Below the pieces are notes generated by a model. The model worked only from the letters and a program-made list of their open reading frames with translations. It was not told the origin of the DNA and searched no databases. Below are positions 24,275 to 32,398 of a stretch of DNA of 64,000 nt, in pieces (position 1 is the stretch's first letter; every line of letters starts with the position of its first letter). The position numbers were made by a program, and so were the translations under genes. The DNA is taken from positions 248,001 to 312,000 of the forward strand of contig NZ_JODS01000003.1 of the NCBI RefSeq assembly GCF_000718025.1, written 5' to 3'. Source of the stretch: Kitasatospora purpeofusca. GTDB lineage: Bacteria; Actinomycetota; Actinomycetes; Streptomycetales; Streptomycetaceae.

Positions 24275-25282
24275 GTGACGCCGTCCCCGTCCGACCAGAA
24301 CACCGCCGGGGCGCCGGTCCGGCCGCTGGAGGTGGCCGTCTTCACCGGCCCCGAGTCGGCCTTCTTCGCCACCTCCACGCTGATCCTCGGCGAGCACACG
24401 GCGATCCTGGTCGACGCCCAGCTCACCCGCAGTGCCGGCCGCGAGCTGGCCGAATGGGTCGCGGGCAAGGGCCGTCGGCTGCTCGCCATCGTGGTCACCC
24501 ACCACCACCCGGACCACTACTTCGGCGCCGAGGAGGTGCTGCGGCTCTTCCCGGACGCCCGGCTGCTGGCCGCGCCGCCGGTCGTGGACGGCATCCTGCG
24601 CACCGCCGCCGCGAAGGTCGCCCAGTGGAAGCCGGTGTTCGGGGACGACATCCCGGACCATCCGCTGGTCCCGGCCCCGCTGCTCCCCCAGCCGCTGATG
24701 ATCGACCGGCAGGCGATCCCGGTGCTGCTGCTCGGACAGGGCGACTGCGACGGTTCGACCGTGGTGCACGTGCCCAGCATCCGCACCGTGATCGCCGGCG
24801 ACTTCGTCTACAACGGCACCCACGTCTGGACCGCCGACACCACGCCGGAACGCCGCACCGAGTGGGTCCGCAACCTCGGCCGGATCGCCGAACTCGGCGT
24901 GGAGCGGGTGATCGCCGGACACCGCGCGCCCGACCAGGGCGACGACGCGGCCCGGGTGCTCGCCTTCACCGGGGAGTACCTGCAGGACTTCGACCGGCTG
25001 CTGGCCGAGCACCCGGACGACACGGAGGCGCTGGTCGCGGCCGTGAACGAGCGGTACGGGGAGCTCACCCTGCCGGCCGTGCTGGAGCTGAGCGCGGCCG
25101 CCAACACCGCCGCCCGCGCCGCTGCCGACACTGCCACCGACACCTCGGCCGCGGCTCCGGCCGTCGACCTGGACGACGCCGCCGTGGACGACGCGGAGGA
25201 CGCGGACGACGCGGACGCGGAGGACCCGGGCGACGCGGACGGCCCGGCCGACCGGGAAGCGCCCGGCCCGACCGCCGACTGA
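24275..25282 (+). CDS. metallo-beta-lactamase-fold hydrolase
   Basis: 335 aa. The dinuclear-zinc motif THHHPDH (His76, His78, Asp80, His81) is intact, with the downstream IAGDF-type aspartate and a late His in VIAGHRAP; helical insertions follow. The last 60 residues are a highly acidic Asp/Ala tail, unusual for the family. Function among MBL hydrolases (glyoxalase II-like, lactonase or other) cannot be assigned. GTG 24275 with GAGGGAG 8 bases upstream. A 22-bp gap separates it from the mobA-like gene. Confidence 0.8.
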   Translation: MTPSPSDQNTAGAPVRPLEVAVFTGPESAFFATSTLILGEHTAILVDAQLTRSAGRELAEWVAGKGRRLLAIVVTHHHPDHYFGAEEVLRLFPDARLLAAPPVVDGILRTAAAKVAQWKPVFGDDIPDHPLVPAPLLPQPLMIDRQAIPVLLLGQGDCDGSTVVHVPSIRTVIAGDFVYNGTHVWTADTTPERRTEWVRNLGRIAELGVERVIAGHRAPDQGDDAARVLAFTGEYLQDFDRLLAEHPDDTEALVAAVNERYGELTLPAVLELSAAANTAARAAADTATDTSAAAPAVDLDDAAVDDAEDADDADAEDPGDADGPADREAPGPTAD

Positions 25283-25304
25283 GCCGGCGGCGGATACTGG
25301 CGGC

Positions 25305-25886
25305 ATGACGCCGTACGACGTGATCGTCCCGGCCGGGGGAGCTGCCCGCCGGCTCGGCGGCGCGGACAAGCCGGCCCTGACCGTCGGCGAGACCACCCTG
25401 CTGGACCGGGTGCTCGCCGCCTGCGCGGGCGCCGGGACCACCGTGGTGGTCGGCCCGGCCCGCCCCACCACCCGCCCCGGGGTCCGCCGGACCCGCGAGC
25501 ACCCGCCCGGCGGCGGACCGGTGGCGGCCGTCGCGGCCGGCCTCGCCGAGGTCACCGCCGAACTGGTGCTGCTGCTCGCCGCCGACCTGCCCTTCCTCGA
25601 CGAGCGCACCGTCCACCGGCTGGTCACCGCCCTCGACGAGGCCGGGCCGGACACCGAGGCGGTCGTCCTGGTCGACGCCGCCGGCCGCGACCAGCCGCTC
25701 GCCGCCGCCTACCGCACCGCCGCCCTGCGCACCGCGCTGGCCGCCGCCGGCGACCCCGCCGGTCTCCCGCTGCGCCGCCTGACCGGCAACCTGCGCACCC
25801 TGCGGCTGGCCGACACCGACGACGTCACCTACGACTGCGACACCTGGGAGGACCTCGCCCGGGCCCGGGAGCGCGACAGCCACTAG
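25305..25886 (+). CDS. MobA-like nucleotidyltransferase (molybdenum cofactor guanylyltransferase)
   Basis: 193 aa. VIVPAGGAARRLGGADKPALTVG is the NTP-transferase P-loop-like signature (consensus L-A-G-G-x-S-x-R-x-G-x-D-K-x); AADLPFLD supplies the metal-binding Asp. Length matches MobA, which attaches GMP to molybdopterin. The moeA gene 376 bp downstream supports a role in molybdenum cofactor maturation. It is followed by a GCGACAGCCAC direct repeat and no clear terminator. Confidence 0.82.
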   Translation: MTPYDVIVPAGGAARRLGGADKPALTVGETTLLDRVLAACAGAGTTVVVGPARPTTRPGVRRTREHPPGGGPVAAVAAGLAEVTAELVLLLAADLPFLDERTVHRLVTALDEAGPDTEAVVLVDAAGRDQPLAAAYRTAALRTALAAAGDPAGLPLRRLTGNLRTLRLADTDDVTYDCDTWEDLARARERDSH

Positions 25887-25999
25887 CGACAGCCACCAGG
25901 GGTCCTCACCCCGCTGCGCACCCCGGTGTGCGGGAAACGACGCGCGGCGCTCACCGGGCAAACATCCCGGGGAAACCGCCGATCAGGCAGCATGTCCGC

Positions 26000-26266
26000 A
26001 TGGAGCGCACGCTGGATGACTGGATCGCCGAGGCCTGTACCGAGCTGGGCATCGACCTGGACGTCGATGTCAAGGGTCTGCTCGACCTGGCCCGGGTGGT
26101 CGCGCACGGGGTGGACCGGCCCGCCGCCCCGCTGACCACCTTTCTGATCGGGTACGCCGCAGCGTCGCGCGGCGGCGGGCCGGAGGCGGTCGCCGAGGCG
26201 TCCCGGCGGGCCGCCGCGCTCGCCGAGCGCTGGGCCGCCGCGGCCACGGACCAGGGGCAGCCGTGA
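26000..26266 (+). CDS. DUF6457-type small protein
   Basis: 88 aa, all-helical. MERTLDDWIAEACTELGID and DLARVVAHGVDRPAAPLTTFLIGYAA match a small actinobacterial family usually found beside mobA/moeA; function unknown. Its TGA overlaps the GTG of moeA by four bases (GTGA), implying translational coupling. ATG 26000 has a CAGCAT hexamer ending 7 bases upstream (leaderless pattern). Confidence 0.82.
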   Translation: MERTLDDWIAEACTELGIDLDVDVKGLLDLARVVAHGVDRPAAPLTTFLIGYAAASRGGGPEAVAEASRRAAALAERWAAAATDQGQP

Positions 26267-27474
26267 GCGCGGTGGAGGACCTCGTCGTGCTCGACCAGCC
26301 GCCGGCCCCGACCGGCCCGACGGGCTGGGCGGCCGCCCGGGAGACCGCACGCCGGGCCGGCCGGCCCGGGTCCGCGCCCCCGCGCGTCCCGCTGGCCGAG
26401 GCGCTCGGCCGCACCCTCGCCGAGCCGCTGACCGCGCTCACCGACCTGCCCGCCTTCGACACCTCGGCGATGGACGGCTGGGCGGTGGCCGGGCCCGGCC
26501 CCTGGCGGGTGTCCGGCCGACTGCTGGCCGGGCGCCCCGCGGACGGCCCGCTGGCCGACGGCGCCGCCGTCGAGATCGCCACCGGCGCCCAGCTCCCCCC
26601 GGGCGCCACCGCCGTGCTCCGCCGCGAACACGGGGAACCGGACGGCCCGCTGCTGCGCGAGCGCGTCCCCGGCGCGCTGACCACCGGCCAGGACGTCCGC
26701 CCGCGCGGTCAGGAGTGCCGGCGCGGCGAGCAACTGCTCCCGGCCGGGACCAGGATCGGTCCGGCCGTGCTCGGCCTGGCCGCGGCCGGCGGCCACGACC
26801 TGCTGGCCGTGCACCGGCGCCCGGTGGTGGAGCTGCTGGTGCTCGGCGACGAACTGCTCGGCTCCGGCCTGCCCCGACCCGGCCTGGTCCGGGACGCGCT
26901 CGGTCCGCTGCTGCCGCCGTGGCTGCGGGCCGCCGGCGCGGAGACCGGCGAACCGCGCGCCGTCCGCGACGACTTCGGACTGCTCAGGGACGCGCTGCGG
27001 CACTCCACCGCCGATGTGGTGGTCACCACCGGAGGGACGGCGGCCGGTCCGGTGGACTTCCTGCACCGGGCGCTCGCCGAGGTCGGCGCCCGGCTGCTGG
27101 TGGACGGGGTCGCCGTCCGCCCCGGCCATCCGATGCTGCTGGCCGAACTGCCCGGCGGGCGTCATCTGGTGGGTCTGCCGGGCAATCCGCTGGCCGCGGT
27201 CGCGGGGGCGGTCACCCTCGCCCTGCCGCTGCTGCACGCGCTGGCCGGGCGCGGCCCCGGCGAACCGGTCCGGGCCGTGGCCGTCGCCGCCCTGCCCGGA
27301 CACCCGGTGGACACCCGGCTGCTGCCGGTCCGGCGGACCGCCCACGGGGTGGTCCAACTCCCCTACGACGGACCGGCGATGCTGCGCGGGATCGCGCTGG
27401 CGGAGGCGCTCGCCGTGGTGCCGCCGGGCGGCGCGGCGGCCGGTGCCGCGGTCGAACTGCTGGAGGCGCCGTGA
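26263..27474 (+). CDS. moeA: molybdopterin molybdenumtransferase
   Basis: 403 aa, standard MoeA length. Domains in order: TFDTSAMDGWAV-like start (LPAFDTSAMDGWAVAG), beta-barrel domain, the MoaB/Mog-like core with VVVTTGGTAAGPVDFLH and GHPMLLAEL...VGLPGNPLAA, and a C-terminal beta domain. It inserts molybdenum into adenylylated molybdopterin. It overlaps the genes on both sides by GTGA (26263 and 27471), so DUF6457, moeA and the channel gene are translationally coupled. Confidence 0.93.
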   Translation: MSAVEDLVVLDQPPAPTGPTGWAAARETARRAGRPGSAPPRVPLAEALGRTLAEPLTALTDLPAFDTSAMDGWAVAGPGPWRVSGRLLAGRPADGPLADGAAVEIATGAQLPPGATAVLRREHGEPDGPLLRERVPGALTTGQDVRPRGQECRRGEQLLPAGTRIGPAVLGLAAAGGHDLLAVHRRPVVELLVLGDELLGSGLPRPGLVRDALGPLLPPWLRAAGAETGEPRAVRDDFGLLRDALRHSTADVVVTTGGTAAGPVDFLHRALAEVGARLLVDGVAVRPGHPMLLAELPGGRHLVGLPGNPLAAVAGAVTLALPLLHALAGRGPGEPVRAVAVAALPGHPVDTRLLPVRRTAHGVVQLPYDGPAMLRGIALAEALAVVPPGGAAAGAAVELLEAP

Positions 27475-28547
27475 GCACCGGCGGCGGACGGGGGTTCGGC
27501 CGCTTCTCCGGCCGGGCCGCGGCGGAGGCGGAGCCCTGGGCGGACGCCGGGATCGTGCTGCCCGCCCGGCGCAGCGCCCCGGCGCTGCGGCAGGTCGGCT
27601 TCCGGCTGCTGCTGGCCCTGGCGGTGCTGGTGGCCACGACGCTGATCGTCTGGGTGGACCACGAGGGCTACAACGACAACGCCGGGGGCGGGGTGAGCCT
27701 GCTGGACTCGGCCTACTACGCCACGGTGACGCTCTCCACCACGGGCTACGGCGACATCACCCCGTACAGCGACACCGCCCGGCTCACCAACATCTTCGTG
27801 ATCACCCCGCTGCGGGTGCTGTTCCTGATCATCCTGGTCGGCACCACCCTGGAGGTGCTCACCGAACGCACCCGTCAGCAGTGGCGGTTGAACCGATGGA
27901 GGTCCACCGTGCGCGAGCACACCGTCGTGATCGGCTACGGCACCAAGGGCCGCAGCGCGATCGACACCCTGATCCTGCAGGGGGTGCGCAAGGAGGAGAT
28001 CGTGGTGGTCGACCCGCAGCGCAAGGCGGTCGACCAGGCGGCCCAGCACGGTCTGGTGGCCGTGCTCGGCGACGCCACCAGGACCGACACCCTGCTGCGG
28101 GCCGGACTCCCCACCGCCGCCCGGGTGGTGGTGGCGCCGGAGCGGGACGACACCGCCGCCCTGATCACCCTGACCGCCCGCCAGCTCACCCGCACGGCCA
28201 CCGTCGTGGCGGCGGTGCGCGAGGACGAGAACGCCCCGCTGCTGCGGCAGAGCGGCGCCGACGTGGTGGTGACCAGCTCCAGCGCGGCGGGCCGGCTGCT
28301 CGGCATGTCGATGCTCAGCCCGCACACCGGTGCGGTGATGGAGGACCTGCTCACCTACGGCGACGGCCTGGACGTGGTCGAGCGCCCGGTCACCCGGGCC
28401 GAGGCCGGGCACAGCCCGCGCGAGTGCGAGGACCTGGTGGTCGCGGTGGTCCGCGGCCGAAGGGTGATCAACTACACCGAGCCGGAGGCGCAGACCCTGC
28501 AGCTCACGGACCGGGTGATCGTCATCAAGTCGGCCGCCCAGGCGTAG
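27471..28547 (+). CDS. two-TM potassium channel with RCK (TrkA-N/TrkA-C) domain
   Basis: 358 aa. TM1 about 42-62, pore loop with selectivity filter TTGYGD (90-95), TM2 about 106-128, then an RCK domain beginning HTVVIGYGTKGRSAID (GxGxxG at 155-160) and a TrkA-C-like end (LQLTDRVIVIK). MthK/Kch-type, likely a tetrameric ligand-gated K+ channel. The TTGYGD filter is complete. GTG 27471 overlaps the moeA stop, which is an unexpected functional pairing. Confidence 0.92.
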   Translation: MSTGGGRGFGRFSGRAAAEAEPWADAGIVLPARRSAPALRQVGFRLLLALAVLVATTLIVWVDHEGYNDNAGGGVSLLDSAYYATVTLSTTGYGDITPYSDTARLTNIFVITPLRVLFLIILVGTTLEVLTERTRQQWRLNRWRSTVREHTVVIGYGTKGRSAIDTLILQGVRKEEIVVVDPQRKAVDQAAQHGLVAVLGDATRTDTLLRAGLPTAARVVVAPERDDTAALITLTARQLTRTATVVAAVREDENAPLLRQSGADVVVTSSSAAGRLLGMSMLSPHTGAVMEDLLTYGDGLDVVERPVTRAEAGHSPRECEDLVVAVVRGRRVINYTEPEAQTLQLTDRVIVIKSAAQA

Positions 28548-28558
28548 GGTCGTCCGTC

Positions 28559-29122
28559 ATGAGTGATCAACCACCGCTCCCCTTCGGCGCCTTCGAGTTC
28601 CACGCCACCGCGCTGGAGGTGGCCGACCGGCTGGCGGCCCCGGTGGCCGAGGCACTGGCGGCCTGGCCGGACCGGGAGGCCGCCGGTTCGGTGCTCTACG
28701 TCGAGACCGACCCGGAGAAGGCCGACACCGCCGTCTTCTGCGAGACCTACGAGGTGCCGCTGGAGGCCTCGGCGAACTGCGTGGTGGTCGCCGCCCGGCG
28801 CGGCGGGGAGACCACCATGGCCGCCTGCCTGGCGCTGGCGACCACCCGGGTCGACGTCAACCGGGCCGTCCGCAAGCACCTGGACGCCCGCAAGGCCTCG
28901 TTCGCCCCGATGGACGCCGCGGTCGGGGCGACCGGCATGGAGTACGGCGGCATCACCCCGGTCGGGCTTCCGGCGGGCTGGCCGCTGCTGGTCGACGCGG
29001 CGGTCGCGGCGGCCCCGTTCGTCCTGGTGGGCAGCGGGCGGCGGCGGGGCAAGCTGATCCTGCCGGGCCGGGCGGCGGCCGCGCTGCCCGGAGCGGTGGT
29101 GCTCCCGGAGCTGGCCGGCTGA
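28559..29122 (+). CDS. YbaK/EbsC-family protein (aminoacyl-tRNA editing-like)
   Basis: 187 aa. LYVETDPEKADTAVFCETYEVPLEASANCVVVAARRGGETTMAA and the late GMEYGGITPVGLP region resemble the YbaK/ProX free-standing deacylase fold, including the G-x-x-x-G-x-x-P-V/I-G loop. The usual core lysine position looks displaced, so editing of mischarged tRNA-Pro is probable only by family. ATG 28559 has TAGGGT (28545-28550) 8 bases before it, a leaderless pattern. Confidence 0.7.
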   Translation: MSDQPPLPFGAFEFHATALEVADRLAAPVAEALAAWPDREAAGSVLYVETDPEKADTAVFCETYEVPLEASANCVVVAARRGGETTMAACLALATTRVDVNRAVRKHLDARKASFAPMDAAVGATGMEYGGITPVGLPAGWPLLVDAAVAAAPFVLVGSGRRRGKLILPGRAAAALPGAVVLPELAG

Positions 29123-29173
29123 CAGGCGGGTCGGCCCGCCGTCCGGCCGCCGGGTCGCAGTAGCGTCGGGTCC

Positions 29174-30151
29174 ATGCATGCGATGACGATTCCTGAACCC
29201 GGCGGGCCCGAGGCGCTGCGCTGGGCGGAGGTGCCGGACCCGGTGCCCGGGGAGGGCGAGGTCCTGGTCGAGGTGGCGGCCACCGCCGTCAACCGCGCCG
29301 ACCTGCTCCAGCGGCAGGGCTTCTACGAACCGCCGCCGGGCAGTTCGCGCTATCCGGGCCTGGAGTGCGCGGGCCGGATCGCCGCGCTGGGGCCCGGGGT
29401 GGCCGGCTGGGCGGTCGGTGACGAGGTGTGCGCGCTGCTGGTCGGCGGCGGCTACGCGGAGCGGGTCGCGGTGCCGGTCGGCCAACTGCTCCCGGTGCCG
29501 AAGGGGTTGACCGCGGAACAGGCCGCCGCGCTGCCGGAGGTGGTCTGCACGGTGTGGTCCAACGTCTTCCTCACCGCGCGGCTGCGCCCCGGCGAGACGG
29601 TGCTGGTGCACGGCGGCGCGAGCGGCATCGGGACGATGGCGATCCAGCTGGCCAAGGCCGTCGGTGCCCGGGTCGCCGTGACGGCGGGCGGCCCCGAGAA
29701 GCTGGCCCGCTGCGCCGAACTGGGCGCCGACGTGCTGATCGACTACCGCGAGCAGGACTTCGTCGAGGTGCTCGGGGAGGCCACCGGCGGGGCCGGGGCG
29801 GACGTGATCCTGGACATCATGGGCGCCAAGTACCTGTCGCGGAACGTGGACGCGCTGGCGGTCAACGGGCGGCTGGTGATCATCGGGCTGCAGGGCGGGG
29901 TGCAGGGCGAGCTGAACCTCAACACCCTGCTGCGCAAGCGCGCCGCGGTGATCGCGACCAATCTGCGCGGGCGGCCGCTGGCCGAGAAGGCGGCGATCGT
30001 GGCGGCGGTGCGCGAGCACGTCTGGCCGCTGGTCGAGTCGGGCGTGGTGCGGCCGGTGGTCGACCGGGTGCTGCCGCTGGCGGAGGCGGCCGAGGCGCAC
30101 CGGGTGCTGGAGGCCGGGGCGCAGGTCGGCAAGGTGGTCCTGAAGGTCTGA
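29174..30151 (+). CDS. NAD(P)H quinone oxidoreductase, zeta-crystallin/PIG3 type
   Basis: 325 aa, MDR superfamily without zinc ligands. N-terminal MTIPEPGGPEALRWAEVPDP, NRADLLQRQGFYEPPPG, and the Rossmann motif VLVHGGASGIGTMAIQLAKA are the PIG3 signatures; FEVTGGAGADVILDIMG-like region present. Cytosolic one- or two-electron quinone reduction is the known family activity. ATG 29174 preceded by TAGCGT (29161-29166) at 7 bases. Confidence 0.9.
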   Translation: MHAMTIPEPGGPEALRWAEVPDPVPGEGEVLVEVAATAVNRADLLQRQGFYEPPPGSSRYPGLECAGRIAALGPGVAGWAVGDEVCALLVGGGYAERVAVPVGQLLPVPKGLTAEQAAALPEVVCTVWSNVFLTARLRPGETVLVHGGASGIGTMAIQLAKAVGARVAVTAGGPEKLARCAELGADVLIDYREQDFVEVLGEATGGAGADVILDIMGAKYLSRNVDALAVNGRLVIIGLQGGVQGELNLNTLLRKRAAVIATNLRGRPLAEKAAIVAAVREHVWPLVESGVVRPVVDRVLPLAEAAEAHRVLEAGAQVGKVVLKV

Positions 30152-30163
30152 GGCCGCGGGTCG

Positions 30164-30200
30164 GGCGGGTCCGGGGGCCTGGCGGCCGCCCGGGCCCGCC
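30164..30200 (+). terminator. terminator after quinone oxidoreductase
   Basis: 12-bp stem with one T-G wobble (30164-30175 with 30189-30200), 13 bp after the stop. A 6-bp inverted repeat CGACAT-N7-ATGTCG follows at 30204-30222. Confidence 0.6.
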
Positions 30201-30301
30201 GTACGACATGCCCGGAATGTCGGACTGTGTGAGTCTGGACGGGAGCTGTCCCGCCGCCGACCCCGCCCAGCGCGGTCGGCCGTCGCGGAAGGACCTCGAC
30301 C

Positions 30302-31252
30302 GTGCCCGCACCCGCACCCTCGTCCGCGTTCCTCGGGCCGCTGCCCGCGGCCCTGCCGCCGCACCCTTCCCACCGCCGCACCGGCCGGCGGCTGCTTGCG
30401 GTGGCGGTGCTCGGGCTCGCCGTGCCGCTGGTGCTCGGGCCGGCCGCGATCGCCCTGCCGAGCGCGCCGGCCGGTGCCGTCGGTGCCGTTCCCGTCCCGG
30501 TCGCCGCCCCCGAACCGTCGGAGCAGCCGGCGGCCCCGGCGCCGTCCGGTTCGGCGGCGCCCTCGGACGGGTTCTCCCCGGTGGCTTCCCCGGAGCCGGA
30601 GCCGCAGCAGGAACCGGTGCCTGATCCGCAGCAGGAGCCGGAACAGCCGTCCGCCGGTGCCGAGCCGGAGCCGACGGCCGTCGCGGAGACCCCCGCCGAA
30701 CCGACCGCGTCCGAGCCCTTCCCCGCCGAGCCCTCCCCCGAGCCGACCGTGCCCGGGCCCTCCTCCCCGGAGCCGGCCGCCCCGGTGTCGCCGTCCGCGG
30801 CCGTCCCGGCCGCCACCGCGGTGGCGTGGCAGGCGGTCGGCCGGGTCCGTCCCGGTCCCTCCTGGGCCGACCGGGAGCAGCGCCACGGCCGCCACCGTCC
30901 CGCCTCGGCGCCCGAGCGCACCGGGTCGGCCCCCGAGGGGGCGCCGGACCTGGGCCGGGCGCAGGCGGCCGAGCAGGCGCCGGAGCAGCCTTCCGCCACC
31001 GGCGCGGACGCCGCGCCGGGCCCGGCGGCCGGGGGTGCCGAGGGCGCGGTGGAGTCGGCCGCGCCGGAGGACGGCTCCGGCGGCGAGACCCTGGCACTCG
31101 GCCGGCCCGGGCCGCAGGCGGTGCTGGTCGGCCCGGCCCTGCTGCCCACCCGCTGGGACGACGCCGCCACCCGCCAGCTGCCGCTGGGTGCCGGTCTGGG
31201 GCTGATCGGCTGCGGGCTGGGCCTGATCGGGCTGCGGCTGCGCCGGCACTGA
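30302..31252 (+). CDS. Pro/Glu-rich secreted membrane-anchored protein, unknown
   Basis: 316 aa. An N-terminal hydrophobic segment (about 30-52, LLAVAVLGLAVPLVLGPAAI) after an Arg cluster looks like a signal peptide. A 200-residue low-complexity stretch rich in Pro, Glu, Ala and Ser follows (PEPEP, PQQEPEP repeats), then RQLPLGAGLGLIGCGLGLIG as a C-terminal TM and the basic tail LRLRRH. The C-terminal layout resembles a sortase sorting signal but the L-P-L-G-A motif is not a proper LPxTG/LAxTG. Function unknown; possibly a wall-spanning spacer. GTG 30302 is a weak start choice. Confidence 0.6.
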   Translation: MPAPAPSSAFLGPLPAALPPHPSHRRTGRRLLAVAVLGLAVPLVLGPAAIALPSAPAGAVGAVPVPVAAPEPSEQPAAPAPSGSAAPSDGFSPVASPEPEPQQEPVPDPQQEPEQPSAGAEPEPTAVAETPAEPTASEPFPAEPSPEPTVPGPSSPEPAAPVSPSAAVPAATAVAWQAVGRVRPGPSWADREQRHGRHRPASAPERTGSAPEGAPDLGRAQAAEQAPEQPSATGADAAPGPAAGGAEGAVESAAPEDGSGGETLALGRPGPQAVLVGPALLPTRWDDAATRQLPLGAGLGLIGCGLGLIGLRLRRH

Positions 31253-31311
31253 CCGCGTCCCGGCGGTCGGACGGGGCCGCCCCCGGTGCGCCGGATCCGG
31301 GAGCGGACTGA

Positions 31312-31327
31312 GTATCCGTACGGATAC
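31312..31327. promoter_or_regulatory. 16-bp perfect palindrome upstream of bpa
   Basis: GTATCCGTACGGATAC, perfectly self-complementary, 137 bp before the bpa start and in the 211-bp gap after the Pro-rich gene. Candidate operator for an unidentified dimeric regulator. Confidence 0.4.
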
Positions 31328-31463
31328 CGCGGCCCCGCCCCCGGGCGTAGCGTCGTTTCCCGGTGCGGGCGCGCGGCCGGTCGCGGCACCGGCGGCGGGC
31401 GGGGCGGGGCGGGTCGGTCGGGGGCCTCCTCCCCGGCAACCCCAGTGAGGGAGAATGTGGTTC

Positions 31464-32066
31464 ATGACGAATCCGATGAACGAGTACTCGTCGCAGGAGT
31501 TCCACCAGGCCATGGGCGGGCAGCCGCAGGACGGCCAGAAGGTGCTGATCGTCGGACCGGACGGGCTGCCGGTGGGTTCGGCGACCGGCCCGATGGGGGA
31601 CGACGGCGACGGTCCGCGTGAACTGCCGGTGACCGAGATGGTCGAACAGCCCGCCAAGGTCATGCGGATCGGCAGCATGATCAAGCAGTTGCTGGAGGAG
31701 GTCCGCGCGGCTCCCCTCGACGAGGCCAGCCGGGCGCGGCTGAAGGACATCCACGCCAGCTCGATCAAGGAGCTGGAGCTGGGCCTGGCCCCCGAGCTGG
31801 TGGCCGAGCTGGAGCGGCTGTCGCTCCCGTTCACCGAGGACTCGATCCCGACCGAGGCCGAGCTGCGGATCGCCCAGGCGCAGCTGGTGGGCTGGCTGGA
31901 GGGCCTGTTCCACGGCATCCAGACCGCGCTGTTCGCGCAGCAGATGGCGGCCAGGGCGCAGCTGGAGCAGATGCGGCGGGCGCTGCCGCCCGGTCTGCAC
32001 GGCGGGGAGCCGGAGGGGGACGAGCCGGGCGAGGGCCGCGGCATCCGCTCCGGTCCCTACCTGTAG
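31464..32066 (+). CDS. bpa: bacterial proteasome activator Bpa/PafE (DUF2587)
   Basis: 200 aa. The central part (about 65-180) is a helical domain with EQPAKVMRIGSMIKQLLEEV, KDIHASSIKELELGLAPEL and LVGWLEGLFHGIQTALFAQQM, closely matching the Mycobacterium Bpa/PafE ring-forming helix bundle. The protein ends GPYL, comparable to the GQYL C-terminal motif by which mycobacterial Bpa docks on and opens the 20S proteasome gate. It is ATP-independent. ATG 31464 preferred over ATG 31455 because GAGGGAGA lies about 10 bases before it. The N-terminal 60 residues are disordered. The proteasome genes are not in this window. Confidence 0.9.
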   Translation: MTNPMNEYSSQEFHQAMGGQPQDGQKVLIVGPDGLPVGSATGPMGDDGDGPRELPVTEMVEQPAKVMRIGSMIKQLLEEVRAAPLDEASRARLKDIHASSIKELELGLAPELVAELERLSLPFTEDSIPTEAELRIAQAQLVGWLEGLFHGIQTALFAQQMAARAQLEQMRRALPPGLHGGEPEGDEPGEGRGIRSGPYL

Positions 32067-32080
32067 CAGTCCCCCCACGC

Positions 32081-32096
32081 GTGGGCGTCCGCCCAC
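32081..32096 (+). terminator. short hairpin after bpa
   Basis: 7-bp stem 32081-32087 with 32090-32096, 15 bp after the bpa stop. Weak candidate. Confidence 0.35.
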
Positions 32097-32265
32097 CTGT
32101 GGACGTCGGCCGTACCCGTACCGCCACGGCCCCGCCGGGGCGGCACGGCACGGGGCGCGGCCGGCCGCGCCGGCGGCGCGAGCACTACCGACCGGTACCG
32201 GGTCGCGACCTGGACACAGTGTCGGCCCTGGGCCGGTCGGTGTCCCCGCGAGCCGATACCCTGAC

Positions 32266-32301
32266 CCCCTGTCGCAGTCCGGGCGAGCGTCGCGACAGGG
32301 G
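32266..32301 (+). promoter_or_regulatory. inverted repeat in the 5' region of kinase 1
   Basis: 10-bp stem (CCCCTGTCGC 32266-32275 with 32292-32301), 16-base loop, about 100 bp before the kinase start; TACCCT at 32257-32262 could be a -10, which would put the hairpin in the leader RNA. Rest of the 332-bp gap is GC-rich without other features. Confidence 0.35.
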
Positions 32302-32398
32302 TCGGGCAGGCCAGCGGGCCGGGCCCGGAAACACGCACGGACGAGACCGAATGTCACGGTCGCGGCGGTACGGCCGCGCCGAGGGGGAGCAGAGGACC

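Noticed and set aside
28472..32044. A 1190-codon open frame on the minus strand
   Set aside because: It is antisense to the YbaK-like, quinone reductase, Pro-rich and Bpa genes; its length is a by-product of extreme third-position GC, and it shows no domain motifs.
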